DNA from: JASHVB01 sp035508435
GTDB taxonomy: Bacteria > Pseudomonadota > Alphaproteobacteria > Acetobacterales > Acetobacteraceae
Direction: 5' to 3'
Length of the DNA: 64,000 bases
NCBI GenBank assembly: GCA_035508435.1
Contig: DATJNA010000160.1
Coordinates: 13,367 to 77,366, forward strand
Made by a program: the position numbers and the translations under genes. Each line of letters begins with the position of its first letter. The first letter of the stretch is position 1. Positions 48,666-59,323 of this stretch are shown here, in pieces. The notes beneath the pieces were generated by a model. It did not search any database and was not told where the DNA came from. It saw only the letters and a program-made list of their open reading frames with translations.

Positions 48666-51600
48666 AAGGGGTATTGCGTGGTGCCGCCCAGATGCACCAC
48701 GAGTTCCGCCGGCGCTGGCAGGCTGCGGAACAATGCGGTCGGCAGCCCCGCGTCGCCATCGGTCCAGCGCAGGCCAATCTCCGGCTCGAACGCATGGAAG
48801 CCATCGCTCAGGGCCGCATCGCTCGCTTCGATGCTGTGGAACCGCGAACCCTCGCGCACCACGACCCGGCGCACCGCAACACCAAGCGTTCGCGGGTCGC
48901 GCGCGGTGCCAAGTTCTGCCGGGGCACCCGCTCGCGAGACGATCCGCACCGAGCCGGCCCGGGCGGCCAGAGGGAATACGCAGGCGGTGCCCCAGTGCGC
49001 GACGGCATCCACCCGCTGCCCGTCGATGACCAGGTGCAGATCGGGATCGTCGGTCAGGCGCAACGCGGGGCGCGGGCCGGCGCGATCCAGCAGTTGCCGC
49101 CACGCGGCATCCACCAGCGGGCCACCCGTGAGCACTGGCGCGCACGGCGGCTTGGGCGGCAATCCCCAACCGGTGTTGCCATTTTGGAACAACCAGCGAT
49201 TGCCATCGTCACGGTAGCTCTCCGCCGGGGCGCCATCGGCAAGCAGTACGTCGTGAGTTTCGAGTTCGATATGATAGATCGCCACCTGTTGCGCCCGGTC
49301 ATCCCAATAGATGGAACGATGATTGACCAGGAACTCCACGGGGATCAGCACGTTGTTGATGTAGAGTGCATGCCCCTTGGTCACATGCAGGTCGCGATGC
49401 GGCAGATTCTCGCCGAGTGCGCCCTTGCAGACGACCACCGGCGTCGCGGCGCCGCGCCGGCCACGGGTCGCCAGCACCTGTCCGACACCGATCCACACGA
49501 TCGGCCGCACGGCCCCGCTCAGCGTGATCACGCGATCGCCGACCGCCAATTGCTCCACCGGCACCTCTCCCGCCGGTGTGGCGATCCTGGTGCCTTTGAC
49601 AAAGCAGATCGCCTCGGCCTGGAGGGCGCCCGGCGTCGCCATCGCGTACGACGCCAACGCTGCACTGGCGAAGGTGATCTCGCCCGAGGTCGCGCCATTC
49701 ACAATCACCGACACCAGCGAGCCGCTCTGGCTGAATGTCGCCGCCTGTGCGGTCTGAACGATGATGGCATCGGCGCCGGCGAACTGTGCAACCGTCGCCT
49801 GGAACCCCGCCACATCGTCGATGGCAAGCATGCCCGTGCTGGCGAGGAAATCGACGACCTGTCCCGATCCTATTGCGCCATTCAACGTCAGATCGCTGCC
49901 CGAACTCACGGCCAGCGTGCCATTGCCGCTGATGCTGCCGGTGATATCCAGCGTGCCGCCGGTGGCCGTGACGGTGCCGATGTTGGTCAGCGGGCCGATG
50001 AACGTGCCGAAGCCGCTCAGCACATTGCTGTTGCTATTGCCGCCAAAGCTGATGGTGCTGCTGGCACTGGCGGAGGTGGCGATGGTGCCGCCGGCCAGCA
50101 TGACGGTGCCATCATTATTGATGCTCTCGACCTCGACCACCCCGCCGTCACTAACCGACACGGTACTGCTCTCGGCCGGCCCGCCGACGTTCAGCACGCC
50201 GCCTGCGTCGACCAACTCCGCCCCGGCGCCGGTGACGTCGAGGAGTGCGGTGCCGGCGTTGCCGCCACCGACAAAGACGTCGGCAATGCCGGACACGCCG
50301 TTGCCGTCGACGCGCAGCACACCGCCCGCCCCGACCGTTACGGTGCCCGCTCCGGGCAACGCCGGCGGTGTCGGCGGCAGACCGAGCAACGCCGGGCTGA
50401 TGGTCAGCGGATTGCCGATCTGCAGCGACTGCCCGACTTCGACGGTGCCGCCGTTGGTCACCGTCAGGCTGCCCGAGTCGCCGTAGGTGCCGACGACGAT
50501 GTCGGTCTGCACCAGCAGGTCGCCATCGGTGGTCACCAGCACGCTGCCGGTGCCGCCGCTATCGATCGTGCTGCCACCGTCGCCGATATCGAGGCCGCCG
50601 TCGCCCAGCCCGTCCACGCCAATGGTGACGCCGGCGTGGTTCTCTACGATCAGCGTGCCGCTGCCCACCTCGCCGATATTGGCCAGGCCGGCGGCGCCGA
50701 GATACGAACCGGCGTCGGTGACGGTCAGCGTGCCTGCCCCATCGAAGCCCACCGCGAGCGCGTCGATCAGATTCGAATTCGCAGTACCGGCCAGCACGCT
50801 GCCGCCCTGCGAAACAGTCAGCGTTGCGGTGCCGTATTGTGCCACCGCAAGGCCGTTGCCGTTGGTATTCAGCAGCGCACCGGCGCCGCTGACCGTCGCC
50901 ACGCCGGTCTCGGTCGAGACGGTGCCGTCGTTGGAGTTGCTGATGTAGACGCCGTAGCTGGAAGTTTGCGCCGGACCCGTCAGTGCGACCGTGCCGCCGG
51001 CGCCGACGGCCAGTGTCCCGTCGCCGGGTTCAATCACGCCAGGCGCAAGCGTGCCGCCGGAACCGACGGTCAAGGTGGTGCCCACCTCGACCGTGCCGTT
51101 GTTCAGCACACTGAGCTGGCCGGTGTCGCCGCGGGAGCCGATGTTGAGATAGGTCGTGCTGTAGAGCAAACCATCTGTCGTGACCGTGGCGTAGCCCGTA
51201 CCGCCGACACCGACGAGCCCGGCCGAGAGTGTTTTGCCGGCGCCAATGGTAAGGCCGCCGACCCCGGTGGGATCGAGCCCAACCATGAAGGTGGCAAAAT
51301 TCTCGACCACCAGCGTGCCGCTGCCGCTATGCGCGAGATAGGCGTTGCCGAGCGTCCTCACCTCGGATCCGGGGTCGGTGACGGTGACCGTGCCGTTGCC
51401 GTACTCGCCGATCGCGAGTGCGTAGTTGTCGCTGCTGTTTGTGGTACCGGCTATGATGGACCCGCCCTGCGACACCGTCAGATCGCCGCTGGCGCCGATC
51501 GCGCCGACGCTGAGCCCGCCCGCGGTGAGATCAAGCAACGAGCCGGCGCCGGTGACGACGGCCATGCCATTGGCTGGCGCCAGCGTCCCGGAGGCGCCGT

Positions 51601-54600
51601 TCTCGCCGATATAGAATGCGTAGTTGGGCCCGGTCGTGGCCTCCACGTTCCGCAACACGCCGCCATTGTCGATGATGAGCGTGGCGACGCCGCCTGCGTC
51701 CGCGGCGATGAGGGCATTGCCGCCCGTGGTCGTGATCGTGCTGCCCGCGCCGATCACCAGGGCTCCGGTCGCGCGCGCGCCGCCGCCACTGGAGCCAAGC
51801 GTGAAATACGGACCGGCCACGTCGAGGCTGGTGCCAGGTGCCAGATACCAGGTGCCGGTGTTGGAGAAGTTGATGCCTTCGACCGTGCCGCTGCCGCTTA
51901 TGGTGCCGCCGACACCATTGTTGAACAATGCATAGACCTCAGTGCTCGGCACCACCGTCCCGAGATTCCAATTCGCCGCCGTGCCGAAATTGCTGTTGCT
52001 CGCGCCGGTCCAGGTCAGGAAGGTCGTGGCGAAGATGAATGCCTCGCCGGTCGCGTCGTCGATGCCGGTGTCGAACGACAACGGCCCGACCGTGGCGATC
52101 GGCATATCGGTCAGGTTGTATACGCCGGGGTTGCCCAAGGCATCGTGGTAGCTCACCGCAAAGGTGTCGCCACTGAGCAATGCACCGCCCGTCACGGTGA
52201 TGCCGTTGGAAAATTCCAACCGGTCGCCGGCGGTAAAGCCGGTGATCGGATTCGACATCGTGGAGGCAGGCGAGCCGAGGATCAGCGTCTCCGGTGCGCC
52301 CGGCGCGAAGGCGATCGTCTGGCCTGCCCCAAGCGCGCCGTCGATCTGCAACGTCGCACCCGAAGCGATCTCGATCGTGCCGCTGCCGCTGACCGCTCCA
52401 TCCAGCGTCAGTTCCCTCGACACGCCAAGCGTGCCGCTGTTGGTCACATCGATGGTGCCGTTATTGACCACCGATCCGACGATAACCCCGTCGCCAAGCA
52501 GCGCATGGCCGCTCTCGACCATGACGGTGCCCGCGGCAGCGCTGCCCGAGGTGCCGATATCCACCGACGACGCGGCATCGACGTCCAGCGTCGAGCCGTT
52601 CCACACCGCCGCCTCGCCGGTGACGTCCAGCGCGCCGCCCGTCACGACGGAAACCGTCCCCACTCCCGCCGACGGTCCGCTGAGCAATCCGCCCAGCCCC
52701 AGCGCCGCCACCACCGCGGTTTCGCCATTGATCGCGGCCGAACCCGTCGGCACCAGCGCGGTCGCGGTCGCGAACGGCGGTCCGTTGGGAGACCAGTTGG
52801 CGGCAGTGTTCCAGTCGGATGACGTGGCGCCGGTCCAGGTGAACGTCGCGTTCGCTGCCGGGATCGTCAGCGTCAGGCTGGCCGGCCAGCTCGAGCCGGT
52901 GGGCGCCGTCGGCGGCGTCTCCTGCGGGTTGGCAACCCAGACGGTGACGGCGTCACCGGCGCTGAACACCGTGCCGCCCTGACCGTATGCCCCGCCGAAC
53001 CCCTGGATGGTGATTTCGTCATCGGTCCAGCTTGTGACATCGAGGCTGACCGCGTCGGTGACGCCCGATCCGGCATAGCCGGCGGCAAAGCTCGCCCCGG
53101 GACCGCCATCGACGATGTCGATGAACGCGGAATCGCCGTCATACGCCGGCTGGCTGCCGAAGCCGCTGCCGTCGATCACAACCGTCTCGGTCGCATTGTC
53201 CCAGGAGACCGCCGTGATGGTCGGCACGGCGACGACCGAACCCACCACGATCTCGCTGTCGCCGGTGGCCGCATCGGTGCCGACGCTGAATTGCTGCGAA
53301 GCGCCGGCGGCGAACCCGGCATCCGTCAGGTCGTAACTGCCGGGAAGCCCGCCCGAGCCATGGAACTCCACCGCGATCGTATTGCCGTTGACCAGCGACG
53401 CGCCGGTGACGGTCATGCCGTTGCCGAACTCGATGACATCGCCGGTGTTGAGGTTGGTCAGCGCATTGCCGAACGCCGTGCCCGGCGCGTTGAGGATCAG
53501 GGCGGCGTCGCTGCCGAAGCCGATCGACTGGCCAATCCCGACGGCCGCATCCAGCCGCAAAGCGGCGTCGTTGCCGATCTGCAATTCGCCGGTGCCGCCG
53601 ATGCTGCCGGTGATATCCAGCGTGCCGCCGGTGGCGACAACCGTGCCGCTGTTGGCCAGCGAACCGGCCAGCGTGCCGAAGCCGCTGATCGTGCCGGCAT
53701 TGCTGGCAACGCCGGAAATGTCGGCGGCGCCGCCCGCGAGCAAGATCGTGCCGCCGGCCATGTTGGCGATGCCGGCCGCCTGCACCGATCCGCCGCTGGC
53801 CACATCAAGCGTGCCGCTGCCGGCGCCGCCGATCGCGATCGTGCCGCTGCCGTCGGCGAGCAATGCGCCGCTGCCGGTGACGCTCAGCACCCCGTTGGAC
53901 CCCGCGCCGCCGCCCACCACCACGTCGGGCGTGCCGGCGAAGCCCGTGCCATCGACGCGCAGCATGCCGCCCGCGCCGACGACCACGGTGCCTGAGCCGG
54001 CGAACGCGGTCGCGGCGGTCAACGTGGTGGTGGCGGTGTCGCTGACCACGACATCGCCGGCATCCAGCGTGACGGTGCTGCCGATCAGCAGGTTCTGTGC
54101 GGCCTCGACGGTGCCGCCGCCGACAATGGTCAGGGTGCCGGATGCGCCGTTCAAACCGACACGGATCTCGGTCTCGCTGAACAGACTGCCGCCGGACGCC
54201 AGCAGGGCGCTGCCGGCGCCGCCGACGAAGAGCGAGCCGCCGGTCGATGTGCCGGCGCCGCCGATGTCGAAATCGCCGCTGCCCTGCCCATCCGTATTGA
54301 TCGTCACGCTGCCCAGGTTCTCGACCGTCAGGCTGCCGATCCCGGCGCGTCCGATATAGACGGCGCCATTCGCCGTGAGTTGCGATCCCGCCCCGGTGAC
54401 GGTGACGCTGCCGTCGCCCTGCCGCCCGACGCTCAACGCCGAAATCTGCGCGGAGTTCGGTGTGCCGCCAACGACGCTGCCGCCCTGCGAAACCGTCAGC
54501 GTGCCGTCGCCGTACAGGCCGACCGCGATGCCATTGCCGTTGGCGTCGAGCAATGCGCCGGCGCCGCTGACGGTCGCGGCACCGGTTTCACTCGCGGCGA

Positions 54601-57600
54601 GGCCGTCGTTGGAATTGCCGATATCCACGCCATAGGCGCCCGCGAGGGTGCCGGTCAGCAGCACCGTGCCGCCGGCGCCGATGTTCAGCGTGCCGTTGCC
54701 GGATTCGATCGTGCCGGGTGCGATGGTGCCGCCGGCGCCGACGACCAGGCTGGTGCCGACCTGCACCGTGCCGTCGTTGACGTTGAGGGTGCCTTGCGTC
54801 CCCCTGATGCCGACCGAGACGTAGCCCTGGCTGATCAGCTCGCCGCTCGACAGCACGTTGGCGACGGCGGTGCCGCCGGTGCCGGCGGTGCTGCCGACAC
54901 CGACCAGCAGCCCGCTGAGGCCAAGCGGATCGGTCAGCACCTGGAAGATGCCGGAATTCTCGACTGTCAGCGTGCCTGACCCGCTATGGTCGATGTAGGC
55001 GACGCCGACGCCTGTCGCCTCGGATCCGGGATCGGTCACCGTCATCGTGCCGTTGCCGATCCGGCCGATCGCGAACGAATCGTTGATGTTGCTGTTGGCG
55101 GTGGCGGCATAGACGGAGCCGCCCTGCGATATGGTCAGGCTGCCGTTGCCGCCATTGTCCGCAATGGCGAGCCCATTGTTCTCCAGATCGAGCAATGAGC
55201 CGGATCCGGTGACGAGAACTATGCCATTGCTCGCAGCCAACGCCCCGGAGGCGGCGTTGCCGCCGATCTCCATTTCATAGGTCTCGATGTTCGCGGGTAT
55301 GGTTTCGAACACCTGGCCGCCGCCGCTGATGGTCAGCGTCCCGTTGGAGCCGGACGGCGTGCCGATATCGAGATAGCCGGCGCTGTCGATCGTGCTGCCG
55401 CTGCCGACCGTCAGGTTTCCGGTGCCGAATGTTCCGCTCGCACCGACGCCGACGAAAAACTGGAATTGCGTCGCCAGCGTGGTGCCCGAGGCAAGCGCGT
55501 AGCTGCCGCCGTTGTAGAACTGGATGACTTCCGCGGCCGCCGTGCCGCTGAGCGTGCCGCCGCCGGCAGCGTTCATCAACAGGTAGGAGCCCTGGCCCGG
55601 CACGATGAGCGACGGGTTCTGATTGTCCGTGATGTCGTCCCAATTGGCCGCCAGGTCGAGATTGCCGCTGGTGGTGCCGATCCATTCGAAATCATGGATC
55701 GGGGAGAACATCCAATCGTTGGATTGCGGATCGACCCCATAGGTGAAAACGGTGGGCGTGCCCGCGGCGAAATTCAGGTCGGTGAAAACGTAGGTGGCGT
55801 TGACGCCGCTGGCGTTGTGCACGCTGGCGGTCACCGTGTCGCCATTGCTCACGGTGGGGAGCGAATTGAGCGTGGTGCCGCTGGCGAACTCGATGTTGTC
55901 GCCGCCGGCAAAACCGTTGATGGGATTGCTCACCGTGCCGGCCGGGAACGCAATGATCAGCGTCTCCGGCGCGCTGCCGCTGATGAAATCGATCGGCTGT
56001 GTCGGCAGCAGTGCGCTGACCGTCACCGTGGTGCCGGGCTCGACAGTGACCGGTGCCGCCGTCTCGGTGATCGTCGTGCCGCCATCGCCATCGGCGGCAA
56101 GCGAGAACGCCGTGCTGGTGTAGTTGCCGGCAAGCTGCTGCGTATAGGTCTCGCCGCCGACGGAAACGGTCAGCAGGTCCGTCGTCGAATTGACGCCCGC
56201 CGTTCCGCCGGCGGCAAACGGCAATGCCGTGTCATCGATCGACGCGCCGTAGTTCAGTGTGGTGCTGGTGGCGGTGCCGCCGGAGAGCAAGAACTCGGTG
56301 CCGCCGCTACTGACGATCAGGCCGGTGGCGCTGGTGCCTTGGTTGAACACGCCCACGCCGGGCTGATACAGGACCACGCCGCCGGAAACGACCGCACCGG
56401 TGGTATTGGTGGCCGAACCTCCCGGCAGCACGATCAGGGTGCCGCCGGCCAGCACCGTCTCGCCGTTGGCCACACCGCCGGAGAACACCGCCAGGGTGCC
56501 GCCACTGCTGACCGTACCGAAACCGGCCGAGCCGCTGGCGAACACCTCCTCCAGGCCGCCGCTATCGACCATGGTTCCGCTGGCCGTGCCGCCGGCAGCC
56601 ACGACCTCGGTGCCGCCGCTGCCGATGGTGGTGTTGCTGGCGGTGCCGGCGGAGGAAACCGTCTGGACGCCGCCGCGATTCACCGTGGCACCGGCGGCGG
56701 TGCCGGCGGAGAACACGGTCTGCTGCCCGCCGCTATCGATCGCGGTAGCGGAGGCGGTGCCATGCGACAGCACCTCCTCGTAACCGCCGCTGCTGACGAC
56801 CGTGCCGGCGGCGCCGCCGTAGACATCCTCGATGCCCGGGCGGAATGCGCCGCTGGCTGTTGCGGGGCCGATCAGCGTCGTCGCGCTGGCGACGCCGCCG
56901 GCCGATACGACCATGGTGCCGCCGGTGGCAACGCCGCCGATGACCGTCGTGCTGACCGCGGTGCCGCCCGAGATTACGTTCGCCGTGCCGCCACTGCTGA
57001 CGGTGGCATCCACCGCCGAACCGCCGGACGAGACCTGCAAGGTCTGCCCCGAGGACACGACGATGCCGCTGCTGGTCTGGCCGGCACTGACGACGATCGG
57101 CGCGATCACCGTGCCGCCGCTGATCAGCACCGTGCCGACCGCGTTGCCTTGCAGTCCTACGCTGAGTGTCGCGCCGCTGCTGACCGTGGTGGCGCTGGCG
57201 ACGCCGCCGGCGGAGACATATTCGAAGCCGCCGCCGCTGACCGTCGTGTCGAGCGAGGTGCCGGTCGCCGTCAGGCTGGATGTCTCGGTGCCGCTGCTGA
57301 AAGTATAGAAATAGGCGCCGACGATGAATTCAGTGCCGAGCATGGTCGTGCTGATGGCGGTCCCGCCGTCCACGTATTGCTCGCCGCCGTGCTGCACGAC
57401 GGTTGCGATCGCCGTGCCGCTGATCGCGATGTTCTCGTAGCCGCCGTTGCTGGCGACCGTGGTGCTGACCGCGGAACCGCGCGAAAAGATGAATTGATCG
57501 CCGCTGAGCGTGGTGTCGCTCGCGACGCCGCCGGCGTACACGTATTGCTCGGCGAAGTTTGCGACGGTGGTGCTGGTCGCAACGCCGCCCGAGGAAATGG

Positions 57601-59323
57601 CTTCCGCGCCGCCGCTGGAAACGGTCACGTCAACCGCGGAGCCGCCGGCCAGAACATAGAGCGTCTCGCCAGAGGTTACGATCAGGCCACTGCTGGTCTG
57701 GCCGGGGCTGACCACGATCGCCAGGTCGAGATGTCCGCCGCTCAGCACGTTGGTGCCGACCGCGGAGCCGCCGGGACCCATGCTCAGCGTGCCGCCACTG
57801 CTGACCGTGGTCGCGCTGGCGACGCCGTTGGTGACATTCTCGATGCCGCCGCTGCTGATGACCGTGTCCAGCGTGGTGCCGGCCGAGCCAATGGCGCTGG
57901 AGGTGGTACTGCCGCTGCTGAAGTAGTAGTCGTATTGGTAATTGACCTGCTGAGTGGCGAAACCATCGACGGTGGTGTTCACGGCAATGCCGCCGTCCAC
58001 GTACTGGTTGCCACCGCTGCTGACGGTGGTGTCGCTGACAACGGCGCCGGAATACAAGAGTTGGCCGCCGCCGGCCTCGATCACGGTGCCGGTGGCGGTG
58101 CCGCCCGACTCTATTTGCTCGCTGCCGCCGCTGCTGACGGTGGTATCAACCGCGCTGCCGAAGACAACAGCGACCGCTTCGTAAAAGGAACTGCCGGCGG
58201 GCGTGGGGCCAACCAGGACAATGCCGCTGGCGGTGCCGCCGGAGTCGACGGTCATATAGCTGCCGGTGTTGACGCCGGTACCGCCGCTGACGGTCGTGTC
58301 GATGGCGACGCCGCCGGAGAGCACGATAAATCCGCCGCCACTGACGGTGACGTCAACCGCCGACCCGCCGGAATCGACGTACAGATTCTCGGTCGATGGG
58401 ACAACCAAACCGCTGCTGGTCTGTCCCGCGCGAATGACGACAGAAGAGATCACGGTGCCGCCGGCCAGCACGATCGTATCGACCGCCGAGCCGCCAGGCC
58501 CGAGGCTCAGCGTCCCGCCGCTGCTGACAGTGGTACTGATCGCGATGGCGTCGGAAGAAACGTATTCGTAGCCGCCGCTGTTTATCCTGGCATCAACCGT
58601 CGTGCCACGGACTGCACTCGACGTGACGCTGCCACTGCTGAAGTAGTAAGTATAGCCGCTTTCGACTTCTACCAGGCCGAGACTATCGATCACCGTGCCG
58701 GACGCAGTGCCGCCTGCGACAAACTGATTGGCGCCGCTGCTTACCGTAATGTTGACGGCAGTGCCGCCTGCCGCAACTTCCTCGAGTCCCCCGAACAGTA
58801 CTGTTGCCCCGAAATCCGTCCCCCCGGCAATGACGACGTCGTCTCCGCCACTGCTGACGATCGTGTCAACCCCGCTGCCGGCGATGAACGCCACCCCGTC
58901 GTAGCCGCCGGCGACGGTGTTTATGAGTGTGGTGTCGCTGGCGACCGCGCCGCTGGACACTTCCAGCATGCCGGCAACGTTCAAACCGCCGCTGACGGTG
59001 GTGCCGATGGCGGTGCCGCCCGATGAGACAAACTCCCAACCGCCGCTGCTGACGATCGTGTCAAACGAAGTGCCGCCGTCGTAAACCGTCTCGCTTCCGC
59101 CGCTATAGACGATGACCTCGCTGGCATGGCCATCAACCGCCAGTTCGCCGCTGCTGTGGACGAAAATCGTATAGCCCGAGCCGCCGGCCGCGACCGTCAT
59201 CCCACCGCCGCCGTTCAGCGTGATGGCGTATCCGGTTCCCCCGGCATCGACGAATATTTCTTCACCCGCGCTCAGCGACAAACCGCCGCTGGTCTGGCCG
59301 CTGCTCACGACGTACTGCGTCAT
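48632..59323 (-). CDS. Giant AIDA-repeat / autotransporter-type beta-helix protein with C-terminal Hint_2 domain
   Basis: A 3,563-aa protein of Gly/Ser/Thr-rich repeats. Residues about 1-1,080 are AIDA-type repeats (SSGGTEVVAAGGTASGTMVD style). From about 1,210 come beta-helix blocks with the recurrent start WIGTTSGNLDLAANWDD, seen again near 2,158 and 2,436, and the repeats GNGTLTVSQGGSV / GSGTLTVENLG known as T5SS/PEP-CTERM-associated repeats. An IPT/TIG-like segment lies near 2,030-2,150. A Hint_2 domain begins at Cys3240 (CFVKGTRIATPAGEVPVEQL) with HRDLHVTKGHALYINNVLIP. There is no signal peptide and no beta-barrel, so it is not a classical autotransporter; a type I-like route is possible. 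It is probably a surface or secreted adhesin. Start ATG 59323 has GAGG upstream. Confidence 0.88.
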   Translation of the reverse strand: MTQYVVSSGQTSGGLSLSAGEEIFVDAGGTGYAITLNGGGGMTVAAGGSGYTIFVHSSGELAVDGHASEVIVYSGGSETVYDGGTSFDTIVSSGGWEFVSSGGTAIGTTVSGGLNVAGMLEVSSGAVASDTTLINTVAGGYDGVAFIAGSGVDTIVSSGGDDVVIAGGTDFGATVLFGGLEEVAAGGTAVNITVSSGANQFVAGGTASGTVIDSLGLVEVESGYTYYFSSGSVTSSAVRGTTVDARINSGGYEYVSSDAIAISTTVSSGGTLSLGPGGSAVDTIVLAGGTVISSVVIRAGQTSSGLVVPSTENLYVDSGGSAVDVTVSGGGFIVLSGGVAIDTTVSGGTGVNTGSYMTVDSGGTASGIVLVGPTPAGSSFYEAVAVVFGSAVDTTVSSGGSEQIESGGTATGTVIEAGGGQLLYSGAVVSDTTVSSGGNQYVDGGIAVNTTVDGFATQQVNYQYDYYFSSGSTTSSAIGSAGTTLDTVISSGGIENVTNGVASATTVSSGGTLSMGPGGSAVGTNVLSGGHLDLAIVVSPGQTSSGLIVTSGETLYVLAGGSAVDVTVSSGGAEAISSGGVATSTTVANFAEQYVYAGGVASDTTLSGDQFIFSRGSAVSTTVASNGGYENIAISGTAIATVVQHGGEQYVDGGTAISTTMLGTEFIVGAYFYTFSSGTETSSLTATGTSLDTTVSGGGFEYVSAGGVASATTVSSGATLSVGLQGNAVGTVLISGGTVIAPIVVSAGQTSSGIVVSSGQTLQVSSGGSAVDATVSSGGTANVISGGTAVSTTVIGGVATGGTMVVSAGGVASATTLIGPATASGAFRPGIEDVYGGAAGTVVSSGGYEEVLSHGTASATAIDSGGQQTVFSAGTAAGATVNRGGVQTVSSAGTASNTTIGSGGTEVVAAGGTASGTMVDSGGLEEVFASGSAGFGTVSSGGTLAVFSGGVANGETVLAGGTLIVLPGGSATNTTGAVVSGGVVLYQPGVGVFNQGTSATGLIVSSGGTEFLLSGGTATSTTLNYGASIDDTALPFAAGGTAGVNSTTDLLTVSVGGETYTQQLAGNYTSTAFSLAADGDGGTTITETAAPVTVEPGTTVTVSALLPTQPIDFISGSAPETLIIAFPAGTVSNPINGFAGGDNIEFASGTTLNSLPTVSNGDTVTASVHNASGVNATYVFTDLNFAAGTPTVFTYGVDPQSNDWMFSPIHDFEWIGTTSGNLDLAANWDDITDNQNPSLIVPGQGSYLLMNAAGGGTLSGTAAAEVIQFYNGGSYALASGTTLATQFQFFVGVGASGTFGTGNLTVGSGSTIDSAGYLDIGTPSGSNGTLTISGGGQVFETIPANIETYEMEIGGNAASGALAASNGIVLVTGSGSLLDLENNGLAIADNGGNGSLTISQGGSVYAATANSNINDSFAIGRIGNGTMTVTDPGSEATGVGVAYIDHSGSGTLTVENSGIFQVLTDPLGLSGLLVGVGSTAGTGGTAVANVLSSGELISQGYVSVGIRGTQGTLNVNDGTVQVGTSLVVGAGGTIAPGTIESGNGTLNIGAGGTVLLTGTLAGAYGVDIGNSNDGLAASETGAATVSGAGALLDANGNGIAVGLYGDGTLTVSQGGSVVGGTPNSAQISALSVGRQGDGSVTVTGAGSQLTANGAVYIGRAGIGSLTVENLGSVTINTDGQGSGDFDIGGAGTSTGGSLFVGGAGSALLASGGSLFSETEIRVGLNGASGTLTIVGGGTVEAAQNLLIGSTVTLDAGDVVVSDTATTTLTAATAFAGSGTVVVGAGGMLRVDGTGFAGTPDVVVGGGAGSNGVLSVTGSGALLADGSGTIAIGGAGSGTLDVASGGSVQAAGIANMAGGTILLAGGAADISGVASNAGTISGFGTLAGSLANSGTVVATGGTLDITGSIGGTGELQIGNDAALRLDAAVGIGQSIGFGSDAALILNAPGTAFGNALTNLNTGDVIEFGNGMTVTGASLVNGNTIAVEFHGSGGLPGSYDLTDAGFAAGASQQFSVGTDAATGDSEIVVGSVVAVPTITAVSWDNATETVVIDGSGFGSQPAYDGDSAFIDIVDGGPGASFAAGYAGSGVTDAVSLDVTSWTDDEITIQGFGGAYGQGGTVFSAGDAVTVWVANPQETPPTAPTGSSWPASLTLTIPAANATFTWTGATSSDWNTAANWSPNGPPFATATALVPTGSAAINGETAVVAALGLGGLLSGPSAGVGTVSVVTGGALDVTGEAAVWNGSTLDVDAASSVDIGTSGSAAAGTVMVESGHALLGDGVIVGSVVNNGTIDVTNSGTLGVSRELTLDGAVSGSGTIEIASGATLQIDGALGAGQTIAFAPGAPETLILGSPASTMSNPITGFTAGDRLEFSNGITVTGGALLSGDTFAVSYHDALGNPGVYNLTDMPIATVGPLSFDTGIDDATGEAFIFATTFLTWTGASNSNFGTAANWNLGTVVPSTEVYALFNNGVGGTISGSGTVEGINFSNTGTWYLAPGTSLDVAGPYFTLGSSGGGARATGALVIGAGSTITTTGGNALIAADAGGVATLIIDNGGVLRNVEATTGPNYAFYIGENGASGTLAPANGMAVVTGAGSLLDLTAGGLSVGAIGASGDLTVSQGGSIIAGTTNSSDNYALAIGEYGNGTVTVTDPGSEVRTLGNAYLAHSGSGTLVVENFATFMVGLDPTGVGGLTIGAGKTLSAGLVGVGGTGYATVTTDGLLYSTTYLNIGSRGDTGQLSVLNNGTVEVGTTLTVGSGGTLAPGVIEPGDGTLAVGAGGTVALTGPAQTSSYGVYISNSNDGTVSTETGVATVSGAGALLNTNGNGLAVAQYGTATLTVSQGGSVLAGTANSNLIDALAVGFDGAGTLTVTDAGSYLGAAGLANIGEVGSGTLIVENHAGVTIGVDGLGDGGLDIGDGGSTIDSGGTGSVLVTTDGDLLVQTDIVVGTYGDSGSLTVTNGGTVEVGQSLQIGNPLTISPALLGLPPTPPALPGAGTVTVGAGGVLRVDGNGVSGIADVFVGGGNAGTALLDVTGAGAELVDAGGVLNVGGPAESSTVSVSDGGVVEVESINNDGTVMLAGGTIATSASASSTISFGGNSNSNVLSGFGTFIGPLTNIGTVTATGGTLDITGSISGNGTLAVSSGSDLTLNGAIGSGQVVDFLASTGMLAIDDVAGFQATVAQFAGADAIIVQTAQAATFSQSGSLVSVIVNGATSGEITFASAALASYAMATPGALQAEAICFVKGTRIATPAGEVPVEQLAVGDRVITLSGAVRPIVWIGVGQVLATRGRRGAATPVVVCKGALGENLPHRDLHVTKGHALYINNVLIPVEFLVNHRSIYWDDRAQQVAIYHIELETHDVLLADGAPAESYRDDGNRWLFQNGNTGWGLPPKPPCAPVLTGGPLVDAAWRQLLDRAGPRPALRLTDDPDLHLVIDGQRVDAVAHWGTACVFPLAARAGSVRIVSRAGAPAELGTARDPRTLGVAVRRVVVREGSRFHSIEASDAALSDGFHAFEPEIGLRWTDGDAGLPTALFRSLPAPAELVVHLGGTTQYPLFGGSAGRAAA

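Noticed and set aside
48632..49620. Intein in the giant protein
   Set aside because: The Hint domain is followed only by a C-terminal tail of the Hint_2 type and there is no downstream extein sequence.
48302..52822. A 1,506-aa open frame on the plus strand
   Set aside because: It is antisense to the giant gene and the start of the hyf operon, shows no family motif, and its composition is that of a shadow frame.
55466..59026. A 1,186-aa open frame on the plus strand opposite the giant gene
   Set aside because: It mirrors the repeat structure of the minus-strand gene, has an Arg/Ala/Gly composition without domains, and is expected from GC-rich repeats.
48632..59323. Classical type V autotransporter
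   Set aside because: It has no C-terminal beta-barrel and no N-terminal signal; the AIDA repeats alone are not enough.
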